Shown here piece by piece: positions 47,351 to 59,166 of a stretch of 64,000 nt of DNA. The stretch spans positions 2,418,001 to 2,482,000 of the forward strand of contig JBCAMK010000005.1 of NCBI GenBank assembly GCA_038503065.1. Reading direction: 5' to 3'. The DNA comes from Paragyromitra xinjiangensis. Taxonomy: Eukaryota; Ascomycota; Pezizomycetes; Pezizales; Discinaceae. The position numbers and the translations under genes are program-made. The notes under the pieces were generated by a model. It made no database searches. It was not told the origin of the DNA and was given only the letters and a program-made list of their open reading frames with translations. Each line of letters begins with the position of its first letter. The first letter of the stretch is position 1.

Positions 47351-50300
47351 TTTTCAATTTTCAGCATATTAACAAGGGAGGAGGTTTTTGTCTATAAATA
47401 TTCTTTCGTGTCTGTAGTTATAAGCCGGGGTTTCTTGTCTTTTCTCTGTCGATTTTTTGTTGTTCGTAATCTGTAACTATATGGGTGTGTTTGAGGAGTA
47501 CCATCGACTTTATAGAGGGAGGGAAACAGAGGGGTGGAAAAATTAAAGGGTGGGGTGCGGAAAGTGGGGACAGGGGGCCCAAATAAACAAATTATCAAAT
47601 CAATATATCGATCTATTGATCGTGGGCGGGTAGCAGCCTCATATATTTGTACACATTACCAACACCAACCGTAAAGCGTCACAAGATCGTGAACCTCGGT
47701 ATAACTGAGAGCGAGAAAACCGGGAAAAAGGACCATGGTTATATGCAGGCAAATGGGTTCTGGATTTGTAGCCTGTAGGCGCGCGGAAAGTGCACCGGAA
47801 GCCTCCCGAGAACCATATGATTGGGACATATGTGCGTAGGTGGTAGTATTCCAATAGTCTGGCACATCTCTGGAGAAAGTTTTGGGTTTTGTTGGGGGGG
47901 GAAGCCGTTGGACTGTGGATGCTGTACTTATTCTACCATTTCCAGGCAGGTAGATGGCGGATAGATGTGCGAGGAACCTGGGCAATGTTGGAATCTCGGG
48001 AAAATAACCGACATGTGCGGCGTCTGGGGTTCTGGGGGATTTGCGCTCACAATCCACTCGCAGGAGGTTATTGTGATAGGTATCCTGTGGTGCATCCTGC
48101 TGTTTGATGCGTTCTGTCGCCCATGTGTTCTCCTATTCTGACTCTTACTGTCGACTCTCAATGAAGACTCTGTGGGTATATTGGCCTTGACGTAATAACT
48201 GTCAATGTTTTTTTTTCTCTCTCCTCGATTACGATATCGCGGCATGACGAAACGAGAGCCGCATGGTGGGGCATGTCGGCATTCTCTCCATTGCCAGAAT
48301 TTTCCACTGTTTCCAGTTCTTAGCGTTGTTCATTCCGGGGAACAGCGCGTGGGGCCGTGCCTACATGTAAGTTTAGGCAGCTTCCGAACTACCCTGCAGA
48401 CAGCTGGCTGAATTGAGTAGAGGACTCTATTGGAGAGGTGTTGTAGACCTGTGCATTTGAGTGGATGGGGGCGGCTGGGAAGAAATTATTAGGGGAGTGT
48501 AGGAGTTTAGGGATGATTAGATGTGGTTGGGTGTTGCTTGTTCTGTCGTCGCCAAGATGGGACGGGACGTGGGGGTGTTTGTTTCTGTTCTGTGGAACAT
48601 CGTGAAACATCGTGAAACATCACGAATCGTCACTCGTGTGTGTTGATTGGATCGCAACGAGGAGGTGGGAGGGGTTGAAAGATAGGCTCCCTTGCTGCTG
48701 TTGGTCAACCTTTTACCTCCCGCGATAGGAGGAATGGGTTGGTTATATAGAGTAGCGGTGGGACAGGTCATGAGGCTTTTTGGCCCGTAGGAATACTCGT
48801 ATTCTTCGTACCCTGCTTGACTGCGGGAATAACGTTACGGTGACATGTCCAATATAAGTTATGTTGGGATAAATAAAGTCTAAAAGCACTCAAATGGGGC
48901 TGGGAGAAATAGTTTTAAGTTCACCAGGTCCTCTGTGTTAGTCAATGGGGCCATTTCCTTAAAAATTCCTTATCTTTACCGACAAGTCTTTTATCTTCAA
49001 CAATAAGCTGATAAGCATCTCTATTAGTTTATTATCTGTTAGCGTATACCATCACTAATAATTTTTCTTATAACTCAAGGGGCAATTGACCTCTCGCTTC
49101 CCTTCTCCGAACCGTAGATCGTTCCATCATGCGCTACAAGCGTCAGTGATCGAGGATCTGTTGAGGGATCAATCTTCCTAACCTGGCAGATGTAACAGCA
49201 GCACCCAGGTTTGTACAATAGGACAACCCAAACTTTCCCAGTTTACGGATGAGTTCTCGCAAAAAACCCCACAAGGTACCACTTGATCTTCTATTCTCGG
49301 CAATGGTGCTCTTAACCCATTCTTGGCATTCCTGTTGCATTTTGGAGCACCTTCAGTCACTGAGCGGCGTTATCATTTGTTCTAGATGTGTTGTCCCTAG
49401 GGTTTTTTTTGGGTTGTCGAAATCTGGGTTTATCATATTAAAGTCGTTTCTCAATATTGTAGGGTGGGCCTTGGTGCTTGCTATCGCGGTTCGGAGCATA
49501 CTATTTGGTGTTTCCATTCTTTCTGTCTCTAGGCTCCTTTCCATATATATCGTTCATCTCGATCCATTCTCGTTACCATTTTCAAAAACGTTCAAGCTCG
49601 CCGATACTTTCGATAGCTGAAACTTCGATTCAGCTTCCTGTCTAGCACAGTGAGATAGAGTGTTTATTCCCTAGACTGGTAGCGTGCCTCTATAGACAGA
49701 GCACGTATACTATTATACAAAAATTCCTCAACCTTGTTTCTGACGTCCTCCTCGCTAGGGTCTACTAGAGCCTACTATCGATACCCGATTAGGAAGCTCA
49801 TTTCTAATAACACGATACTGGGGTTTTACCGAGTGATAATTCATGACTAGGTTATCGACTATGAAGGCAAGCCCTTCCTAATTTTAAGCATTAGGAGAAC
49901 TTCTCCAAACCATGACCTATCTAGCTAGTCCGGGTAGCTATAGTAGTGGTTATTATAGGTGAATCCTATAAATGAATCACTCTTTCGCCTTTCTCGTCCT
50001 AAGAAAAATGGCTTAGCCACCCCTAGCCTAAAAGCTCTACATATATCCCTTGGAGAGGTTCCGTTTAAAAGACCATATGGTGTTTGTAATTTAGTAGATC
50101 TGTGGTGAAATGTTGGGTTATTTTTATTTGTGATATTACTATGCTTTCGTTCTAGGAAATACTTTGAAACAAACGAAGGCACCTTCAATGCTCATACAGG
50201 AACTCTCCAAAAAAATTGCCTAAGAAAAATCCTAATTTGATAACGACAATCCTAACACACCCGTGAGACATCTGTGTGAACCGTTTCTGATGGCATCTGA

Positions 50301-50423
50301 TCTAGGAGCATATTTGCAATACCGTGAGTGAAACAAACATTTCTAAACGTCGCGATAACCCTAATATCATTAACAGGCATTTAATAAGAGCCATCGGCGG
50401 ATGTCCTACCTCAATCTTTTGCC
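47351..50423. other. Intergenic region, AT-rich to the right
   Basis: The left end is the 3' flank of the Zn2Cys6 gene. A short direct repeat (CATCGTGAAACATCGTGAAACATCA) occurs near 48598. Frames at 49143-49340 (-), 49249-49620 (+) and 49925-50188 (-) are short; the last may be a transposon scrap but shows no diagnostic motif. No gene is supported. Confidence 0.45.
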
Positions 50424-52991
50424 TCATATAAACTCAGAGTCACGGTTGCTGTATAGCCCTAAAACCCTCTTCCATTCCAGCTCGGACTTTTTTAGCGGAA
50501 ACCTTCGTTTCTCCGGGATTTGTCGTTGTGATGGATTAGATTTACCCGGACTCGGACGCGAAAGTCCCAGGCAAACTAAGGGCAAATCATTTTTATTCTT
50601 AGATGGGTTCGGATTTTTATGCCCGATACATATATACTTCGTTCCCCTCCTTGCGTCCAAACAAACGAGTGCATGGCCCTGCAATGATGCAACTTTGAGC
50701 ATGATCAAACCGCTCAGGAGCATCGTCCACATGGTTAGAGGTACGTCGATGGAAAATCCATCGTCAGCTTTGCGTGTAAAGGCAGAGTTGAAAGGGCCTC
50801 TGGTATTGAGAATCGTTGTGCTTTCGTCATGTAGTAGTTTTGCGAGGATAAGCTGTGCATTGATACCGGTGACAGCCTGGAGCTCGCTCACGCTGCGGCA
50901 TTGTACCCGGCGGAGTAGAAAGTCACGCCACGGCCATTCTTGCACCAGAAGGCTTTTACAAACCAGTATAGCGAATGCTGCGAGAATCCAACAGTATGTT
51001 GTGATGCTAAAAGGATCCACACCAGGCAGTCGGTTGCGGATGGTGAAACCTATCGCCAAACCGCCGAGTACGAGGATCGCACCGATCGTGGTGACTACCC
51101 ATACATAAAATCCACATTTGACAATCACTACTTTCTCGTCGAAGATCCACTCGTTCATAGTCCTGTTCGCCTCCCTAATTTTGGCCGCGTTGGCTTGTGT
51201 AGTTTGCGCTGCAGTTGAGATTGAGCTGTTTTCGTTCGAACCTGTCGACATATCGATATATGTGACGCCGGTTCGTAGTATCTCTGCTAGTTTGGGCCCG
51301 GAGAGGAGCTTGTCTCGGTTCATCAATCCGCGCGACAGAGATGAAACATTTACGTCCGTTTTTACTGTGGCCTCAAACTCGCTCGTAAACATGCGAAAGA
51401 ATGCCTTAAAATTGCTTTCGGCATACAGGAGGATGTCATGAGCGGTCAAGGTTGATGTAAGGGAGGCCACTTGGATGAAGTCTTGCAGGTTGGATACTAT
51501 GACTGGACTGGTCAACAGAAGTGGGATCATTACTGTGACGATATCTTCCATTGTGCAAAGGGTTAGGAAACGGTCAGAGCGGTTGGCATATGAGGAGTCC
51601 AGATGATTTGATGAGGACGGCTTGCGTGAGCCCCCAATTGAACTGGTTTCGTCTAGATTGCCCTGGTAAGACCAGCGGACCTTTGTCTGCAGACTTAAGC
51701 CCGGGGGTGGGTAGTTCTGACACGTACTTCTCTGGGTGTCATCGATTTCCTGGATTGTTTGGTTCAATATAGAAAACGCAGCGTGTGCCAAATTTAGGCG
51801 GGCTGGGTCGGAAGATGCCATGAACTCTCCATCTCGTTCTTGAAAGAGTAATGTCTTGAACCCTTCAGCAAATCCAGTCTCATACACGACGGAACAAATC
51901 TCGTAAGAAGTGATTGGTCGCCCAGAGTTGTTATAGTTCTGGTTGATCACCGAGCTCAGTATATATCCTATAATCCTATGGATATATGTTCGAAACACCA
52001 CCTGGTGAAGAAAGTAGATATGCTTGGTTCCTTCGGCATCCGACTCGATTCCTCCGGTTCCATCGTCCGAAGCGAATGGCAAGGCTTGGTCACTTGGTCC
52101 AAGCTTTTCCTCACTCTCCTTCACCTCCCGAGGTATTTGCGGTATCAAAACACTCAATGATAGAGAAGCGAAGGCTGGAAGGTTTTCTGAGACCACTTTG
52201 ACTTTCGTTGCCCACTTAGCCAGGGTAGCAAGGCTACTATTTACCCATAGCTTCCCGTGAGCTGATTGAACGATCAACCTCGCGATAACAGCTGTGATAT
52301 AGTCGACGAGGGCGAAATAGGCTATTAGATATCTGTTGTTGGGGGCTTCATTCGGAGTTGCATTGTCCTTGGCTTCGGATTCGAGGCTTATCAATTTTCT
52401 CTGGGCTCTCTGGAATTGTTTCTCTTCGTGAAGACCCTTGCAATGAACTAGAGTAAGAAGCTCATTGTCGTATTTCCATATCGTTGACGCTTCAGAGATC
52501 CGCTTTGCTATGGAAGATAGATCGGTATATCCATCTTTGGAGCTCTCTTTCAGAATTTCTTGCCCCAAAAACCGCAAAATAGTTTCTGGGCTATTCACGA
52601 CATTGACCAGTCTCTCGACTTCCCTTTTCCAAAGGGTTTCTGCTTGTTCCTTAGTGACGCTATAAGTTTCTAGGTCGTCGAACTTCGGCTGATCGCTCGC
52701 CTTAGTGTTTAGGTGTGGTGTTGAAAATTGCTTGTGGAGGAGGACCGCCTCGAGGACCTCGTCTATATCAGCCTTTACCCACGTATCTCGAGGGACAGTT
52801 GTTCCCTCGTCCTCCTCCGTTAGTTGTTTTGCTGCATTCGGTGTTTGGTGGGCGAGATGGGCGTCAATGTGACTCCTGAGCTTTCTGATCTTGGTAGATA
52901 ACCCTGCGGGGGGATCAAGAGGCGGCGGCGGCGGAGGAGGTTGTAGACCTTGCTGTGGCTGTGGTATCTGGGAGGAGCTATACGATGCCAT
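50424..52991 (-). CDS. Large membrane protein of unknown function, 855 aa
   Basis: I recognise the architecture as common in filamentous ascomycetes but not a named family. The N-terminus is rich in Pro and Gln (PPPPPPPLDPP). A long mostly helical soluble region follows, with hydrophobic stretches near 222-245 (AYFALVDYITAVIARLIV) and about 490. The C-terminal third has clear membrane segments: about 620-650 (CGFYVWVVTTIGAILVLGG), 665-685 (YCWILAAFAILVCKSLLV) and 748-768 (LTMWTMLLSGLIMLKV). Between the second and third lies a conserved-looking soluble patch, EWPWRDFLLRRVQCRSVSEL. There is no signal peptide, so the bulk probably faces the cytosol. The single-exon model is uncertain at its basic C-terminal tail. 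It is divergently arranged with the AAA+ gene, with a MITE between. Confidence 0.75.
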   Translation of the reverse strand: MASYSSSQIPQPQQGLQPPPPPPPLDPPAGLSTKIRKLRSHIDAHLAHQTPNAAKQLTEEDEGTTVPRDTWVKADIDEVLEAVLLHKQFSTPHLNTKASDQPKFDDLETYSVTKEQAETLWKREVERLVNVVNSPETILRFLGQEILKESSKDGYTDLSSIAKRISEASTIWKYDNELLTLVHCKGLHEEKQFQRAQRKLISLESEAKDNATPNEAPNNRYLIAYFALVDYITAVIARLIVQSAHGKLWVNSSLATLAKWATKVKVVSENLPAFASLSLSVLIPQIPREVKESEEKLGPSDQALPFASDDGTGGIESDAEGTKHIYFLHQVVFRTYIHRIIGYILSSVINQNYNNSGRPITSYEICSVVYETGFAEGFKTLLFQERDGEFMASSDPARLNLAHAAFSILNQTIQEIDDTQRSTCQNYPPPGLSLQTKVRWSYQGNLDETSSIGGSRKPSSSNHLDSSYANRSDRFLTLCTMEDIVTVMIPLLLTSPVIVSNLQDFIQVASLTSTLTAHDILLYAESNFKAFFRMFTSEFEATVKTDVNVSSLSRGLMNRDKLLSGPKLAEILRTGVTYIDMSTGSNENSSISTAAQTTQANAAKIREANRTMNEWIFDEKVVIVKCGFYVWVVTTIGAILVLGGLAIGFTIRNRLPGVDPFSITTYCWILAAFAILVCKSLLVQEWPWRDFLLRRVQCRSVSELQAVTGINAQLILAKLLHDESTTILNTRGPFNSAFTRKADDGFSIDVPLTMWTMLLSGLIMLKVASLQGHALVCLDARRGTKYICIGHKNPNPSKNKNDLPLVCLGLSRPSPGKSNPSQRQIPEKRRFPLKKSELEWKRVLGLYSNRDSEFI

Positions 52992-53412
52992 GGTGAACTA
53001 GACAGAACTTGTAAGCTTAATCAGGGCGAAATGTTGGGCATGGGGTGTCAATACTATTTTCGTCTCGTTTACGGCGTGGACAGGCCAAATGCAGTAGCTC
53101 GAGGATGCCCCGACGGCGGCGATGTGTGACGGGAATTTATGGACTTTGAATTTGGAAGTATTCCAAGTGGGGATGTAAAACTATTTGTTCAACTTCACAT
53201 CTCTCTGTACTACATGCAGATCATGTCTTCGTGGGTGACCTAGTATTTTGTTCCAGCTGTTTGAATCAAGACATCGCCGACCTATCGATTGTGAAACCGT
53301 GTGAGAGCTTCGCCGTAGATGTGCATAACACGTCAACGCAGCGGAGATTTCGTCCTGCATCCGAATAGAGCTCCCGACAAGCATTGCCAATGAAAATAGA
53401 AGTACCACATAG

Positions 53413-53670
53413 CCATAGTCCGGTAAAAATGCTGACCCCCCTGGTCGCTGTGGCTCGGCTGGGGATTATGTATGATCTGCTGAATGCCGACAGTGTAGGC
53501 TTGGGTCTTGGTTGGGCTGTGAAGAGTTATACTCAAGTTTTTGGTTCTCTGGGTTCAATATATCATACCTACTGTATCTAGTTAGTGGTCTCAGTTTTGC
53601 TTACTACATTGCAGAATAACCAGTAAAAAGACTCGGTCCGGACAGGGGGGTCAGCTTCACCGGACTATGG
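53413..53670. mobile_element. MITE, family with CCATAGTCYGGTAAA ends, copy 2
   Basis: The 258-bp unit begins CCATAGTCCGGTAAAAATGC and ends, reverse-complemented, CCATAGTCCGGTGAAGCTGA, continuing into a run of C on both arms. It is clearly the same family as 35332-35451 (shared terminal about 35 bp, including GCTGTGGCTC just inside the left arm) but twice as long inside. It lies between the divergent membrane-protein and AAA+ genes and ends 98 bp before the AAA+ start codon. Confidence 0.78.
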
Positions 53671-53768
53671 GCGTAAGGCGTTCGTTGACAGTTTTCCGAC
53701 AGTCAAATAGTCATTTAATTCTATTAAAACCCATCAATTTCCGAATTTGAGTGATCGCCGAAGTCGAG

Positions 53769-56139
53769 ATGTCAACGGGTCCTGAGTTCTATCGGCAGAC
53801 TCTGCATCCCTCAACAGCTACCAGCCCTGATGGCAGCCAGAAGGAGAAGCGCGAAGTCGCCCTGGCAACAAAATGTGAACTTCAAGATGTCACGGAACTC
53901 CGAGATTTTCGGGGGCAGGATCGTGAAGTTTGCCTCACTAGTCATTATTTCCTTCAAATAGGGTCTAAGCGAAACCGAGGCGCTTTTGGAGAGTACTCAG
54001 TCATTTTGCGTAGGACTATCAGGAAGGAATCACCCAATATAACGGAAATCACGTTCGAGATTCAGTCTGAGAGCTTGCGAAAGGAGTTCCGCGAGTTGGT
54101 TACGGACTCAGCTGCCGGTATCGTGGACCTCGCAGCCGACCCTATCATGATCGAACAACCATTTAAGCTTTTATTTCACTCTCGAGACAAAATTCGAAAT
54201 TACGCAAATAAGTCACCAGAGCTTACGAAAGAAATGAAACTAGTTGCGGACTTCCTCGAGGACAACGAGGAACTCCGGGAGACCCAGAAGATGTACGAGC
54301 AGCTCTGGCCACGTAAAAAGATTAACTACCCATTGCTGTGGACAATCTATCGACCGGGTGAACTTGTTGTCTTGAGTGTCCGTGGAATCACAGAACTTTG
54401 GCTGTTCCAACGCGCCTTCGAGACTTGTGACTCCGACGGTAACCGATTATGGGCAGTTTGCGGACGCGGAATCGACTATGACGGCACCCGTCTCGGATTA
54501 GTCGAGAGACGAATGGATATTCCGATATTTGCTGGGATTATTGATATTGAATCGCTATCAGTTATCCCCCTCGATGCTTATCCGGAGAAATATAGAGAAG
54601 AGCTCAAGAAAAGGATGACTGATAGAGGCAAGCAGTTTGAGCAGCTGCTTGCTTCTCGGCATTGTTCGTACGAGGGCCCAGTGTGGGTACCAAGTCCCAA
54701 AAAGAACCAACAGCCTAGTATGATACCAGGATTACAGGTAATTAAGGTTCACTTTCAGATTTGGATCTTTTTGTAACGTAATATAAGGTAAACGAACGGG
54801 TCATGGTCGACTATGTTAGCTTTCTAGACAAGCACCAACATCATCGTCCAAGCCTTCTTCCGAAACCTAGAAAGCCTGCTGCGGGCATCTCCATTGGCAG
54901 CACGCAGGAATCAATTGCAACTCTTATGCTCCCGGATAGCATAGCTTCAGAGCCTTCGTCTCCTCTCGCTTCGGTCAACTCAGCTGCCACAAAACCGACG
55001 GTTAAAGATGAGAATTCTCTGACAAATGACGAATACCTTCTCTGCCCCGCGCGTATACCGGGATTTTCTTTAGGCCAAAAGGAGTGGGGATATTTTCTAA
55101 TCGAGGGATTGAAGGAAGTACAGTGGAGGGAAGGAGCGTTTGACTTGCTAGAGATGGACGAGCGCAAGAAAAATCTTGTTAGAGCTTTAATACAGGGGCA
55201 CAAACAGTATGGGACTGACGATAATGATACCTTTGATGACATCGTGAAAGGGAAAGGGAATGGTTTGGTTTTCATGTTGCACGGCCCGCCTGGGCTTGGA
55301 AAGACATTAATGGCTGGTAAGTTTGATTTGGCCCTAGCTCCCAACGCTACCTGTTTGAGTGAAAACGCAATCTTTCCAGACATCTCTTCTTCAGCCCGTA
55401 GGATTTTGTGCTAACACCTATTGCATAGAGAGTATTTCGGAACATTCAAAACGCCCTTTATATCAAATATCAAGCGGGGAACTCACTACTAACGTCCCGA
55501 CCATGGAAAGGGCCATCAAAAGTATCTTCAAACATGGCCGGAAGTGGAACGCTATTGTTTTGCTGGATGAAGCGGATGTTTTGATGTCAGATAGAAACGA
55601 GGGTAACCTTGAAAGCAATACAATGGTTTCAGGTACGTAATTGCACGACAATTTAGTGGAATGAATATTTAACCCGAGTAGTTTTCCTTCGCCTAATCGA
55701 ATATTATGAAGGGATCCTATTTCTCACGACCAACAGGCCAACCCACTTTGATGAGGCCATCTATAACCGCGTTCACTTAACACTGGCCTTCGAAGCGCTG
55801 ACGCCAGCCGTCAGACAGCGAATCTGGAGGAATATACTTAACCAGAACTTTAAATCGCCGAACAAACTACCCGAATCTTGGACCGAAGACATTTTCAAGG
55901 TTCTCGGAAATTTTGATGTTAACGGACGCACTATCAAAAATTTGCTGCGGACGGCTAGTTGCTACGCCCATTCTGAAGGAAAGCCTTTGGGAGTCGAATA
56001 TTTGAACGAGGTCATGCAGGTCAACCTCGCGGCCGATGTGAAGAAATCTAGCGAGTTTATGAAGCATTTGGATCTTCTTGATCAGGAGGTTAAAAAGCTG
56101 CAAGGCGGCATGGCTGCTAAGACGACAGGGTTAGGGTGA
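53769..56139 (+). CDS. AAA+ ATPase with DUF7025-like N-terminal region
   Basis: Exons 53769-54737, 54788-55316, 55429-55632 and 55682-56139 join in phase to 719 aa. The N-terminal half contains a DUF7025-like stretch (about 155-300: PLLWTIYRPGELVV, ELWLFQRAFETC, WAVCGRGIDYDG). A Ser/Pro-rich linker follows, then a single AAA+ domain with Walker A GPPGLGKT (489-496), Walker B IVLLDEAD (Asp546, Glu547), sensor 1 LTTNRP and a helical lid (FEALTPAVRQRIW). All ATPase residues are present, so it should be active. Such proteins are numerous in filamentous fungi, often annotated as ATAD3-like, and their role is unknown. The ORF is open upstream to 53751, but the first ATG is at 53769. A MITE ends just upstream. 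Splice phases support the model strongly. Confidence 0.88.
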
Positions 56140-58766
56140 AGCCTGTGCATGTTAATCTTTATTATAAAAAGAACCATATCTTCCACATAGTGTAGGCTAC
56201 CGCGGGAAGAATTTTCTGACATTGACATTCCTTCTAGCCAAATTTTGCTGCCCAGAGTTTTACACGGCGAAAACGCTGTAGTGCTTGATCGATCGCGTTG
56301 ATAGCTTTGGAGAGGGCAGGTGGAGGAACAAGATCAATAAACTCATCAATGTGAAACCTACTCTAGAGTCAGCAGATCGAGTAAAGGTTACTCAATTAAG
56401 GAGGGAAATGTGCACTCATTCATTCCCTTGCTTTCTGGTTTAAATCATGGAGGGTGACCGAGATGCCTTAAGGCTTTTCTTCCAGCTTCAGGCATGTCGA
56501 CTATGTAGTTCTACGATCGCCACGTGATGTCTCTTACAAGCGGTTTAACCTATCGCGTGGCGATAACGGGGCTCGGCGACATGAGCAATGGAGCGAAGTG
56601 CAACTTAGAAGGTCGAAAGTAGATTGATTTGTGGGGTCGTAGTGGGCGGGCTTACGGGGGAATATGTCTGCTGGAGAGCGGGGTGGAAGTGAAGCTTGTT
56701 TTGCTCATGATGGTGCGTATTGGGCCTGTTCCCCAGGGTCTTGGCTATATCCATGACGATTGTGTCCGCGGAGGGAAGCAAAAGCGTATCTTCTGATTGA
56801 TGGCTGGTGATTGATGATTTGCTTTTCAGTCATCCCAAAGGAATAACAAGTCTTCTTAAATAGGTATCTGTGATCGATATTCGGGGGAGGTTGGGGAAAG
56901 CGGGATAGAAGCGAGCTAACAAGCTCTACATCATTCCTGCCCTTCCCTAAGAGAAAATCGTTGAATCACGAGCCACAGAGAGTGCCTACCTATAACGTTA
57001 ACAGAATCGCTCAATAAGACATATGACAGCTGCAGTGTCGGATTATATCTAATCAGCTTATATGGTAACTAAGATCCTCCTCCAAGCCCCAAGCCATATA
57101 ATCCTAACCAATGGAATGGCCTGTAGACGAAGATATACGTACCTTGTCTGTCTTGGCAGTTGGTAAAATCTCGGGAATGGCTAAAGCGTCGATAGTACAG
57201 CTAGGGAGCTATGTTTGTGTCAACGCCCACTGAGGATTTTGGGTCATTCTGTCTTGATTATATGTATTGAGCTTTTTTCCTAGGCGCGCTTCAGGATTTT
57301 TACTGTGCCTATTATAATAGTATCCGCGGGAGAATCATTGGTCGGGTTTAGCATACCCCCGAGCGACGGTAGATGATAGGCGGCTATAATTACGATTAGA
57401 GTTGGGTTTTCGGGATAGGTCCAGGGGGTTTTCCCTTATAAATTCCATTATAGTAATCTCACACGCAGGGCAGTAACTACATGTATATCAAACTCTAGGA
57501 CTCATCATAGAAAACTTCCTGATATGGAAATTCTATTGTCAGATTTCCCTATATACTCAATTTCAGGCTTCAACCATCACCAGTAATTGTTAATGGAAAC
57601 AAACTATCGATCGTATGGAGGTTAAAACTACAATGAGGAGGTCTCTGGGCCGACGCATATCACTGCCTACTTACCAGAGAAATTCTAGGATAAATCCGAG
57701 GTGCCTGAAATGCGAGTTAGAATATTAATCGGCCTAATTCTATTCAGTTAGCTCTGAAGTGCAGTTTGCACTAGAATTGACTCAGCCAAGCTTCAAGTTT
57801 ACGGAGTCATCCATCTAACCATATTTATAAGATAGCGTCGGTTGTAGTATTGGCTCCGGCAATTACATTCGTTCGGAACAACCTCGGTCTTTATAACCTA
57901 CGAGGGGGACATCGATTGGGAGACCTGGGCGCTGGAACAGAAAAGTCACAACAGATATGGGGAGTGAAGGTTAAATAGAGTCATTAGGTTACTATGAAAG
58001 GAGGCCAGACAAGAAGCGACGGGGTTCCTGTGGGAAACACGATTGCCGTTACCTTCTCAACCTGTGCCTTTAGATCCATAACTGTACAAGAGCCTCTGGA
58101 TTGATATGATCTAGGCTTCCTATGTACAAAGGTTTTTCAGTTTTACTACGGATATGCCTACCCGTAGACGAATCGATGGTATCATGCCACTGAAACACCT
58201 GAAGATATTCTCGAGTTTCGAAAGTAAGTTGAACTAAGCTCCGCTAATCGATTACTCGCCAGAAACTTATATTACCTCAAACAATTAAAAGCACTAATGC
58301 TAATTCCATTATTTGAGGTTCTTTGGTTCGCGGTTCAGGATCGCCATAACCTGATAGGTTGGATACGAAAATGAATTTACTGCTACTACTCGCGGTTCAG
58401 GACTGGGTTAGGGGTGGACACCTAGATATGGAAACAACCTAGGCTTAACCTACTTCAAACACTCACAGCTATTACTTCTTAGGTTTGAGACTTAGGAAAA
58501 CATTAGTTTCATTTAGGATCATTGACTTGAATCCTTTTTGGGGCGTGCCGTTCTTCTAGAAGCATAACCGGTCACCCGTGCTTACGTAAATGATTACGTA
58601 GCTCCAATATGTCCCTCAGCTGAACGCGCAGGAGGGGGTTTCAGGCTGTGGCTGGTTTCCCTATCGTCCAAACAGAGTTTACCACATATTGAGCAATCGT
58701 CGTGTGCCAGGAGGCGGGGTTCAGGTGAATTATGATGTGGGACATCTCAAGGCTATCTTCTCTCTG
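56140..58766. other. Gene-poor region between AAA+ and ankyrin genes
   Basis: One possible coding scrap is on the minus strand at 56357-56234. It reads from an AG acceptor through FHIDEFIDLVPPPALSKAIN and ALQRFRRVKLWAAKFG to a stop and looks protein-like. A partner exon with the right phase could not be found upstream (a candidate, MPEAGRKALRHL at 56495, is out of phase). The rest shows no gene, RNA or transposon coding sequence. Confidence 0.4.
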
Positions 58767-58768
58767 TA

Positions 58769-59050
58769 CAGTTGCGTCCAACAAGTTCTTGCGGTTTTTG
58801 AGGTACCATGATGCAACACTAAGGCACTACGAGCCCCACAGCACAACACCCCCAAATCCAGGAGGCTTCCCACAACTGAACTTTAACCATGCCAGTACAA
58901 TAAAGGACATACTGTTAATGCTTTAAACAATAATGGCGAAACATGATGCTTTCTTTTTTGTTGAATAGTAAAAATTTTCATTGAGTGGTTCATGGCATCT
59001 GGTTGCATCATGGTACTTCAAAAACCGCAAGAACTTGTTGGACGCAACTG
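58769..59050. mobile_element. MITE with 50-bp inverted repeats and TA target site
   Basis: The 282-bp unit starts CAGTTGCGTCCAACAAGTTC, and the right end is its reverse complement; over about 50 bp the arms differ at a single position. TA flanks both ends (58767-58768 and 59051-59052). CAG/CTG ends with TA duplication fit pogo/Tc1-mariner type elements. It is non-coding. The near-identity of the arms suggests recent insertion. It ends 116 bp before the start of the ULD-ankyrin gene. Confidence 0.8.
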
Positions 59051-59166
59051 TACCAGCACGGGCAGTGCAAAACAAGGCTGGAACAGTGAAAATACCGCGG
59101 ATCCCCAGTTCCAACTTCCTCAGGGACGTTAGTATCGACGCTTCACCGAATATTTGAGTTATCGCC

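Noticed and set aside
49925..50188. An 87-codon minus-strand frame as a transposon fragment.
   Set aside because: The sequence contains no diagnostic transposase, integrase or reverse-transcriptase motif; the impression rested on composition only.
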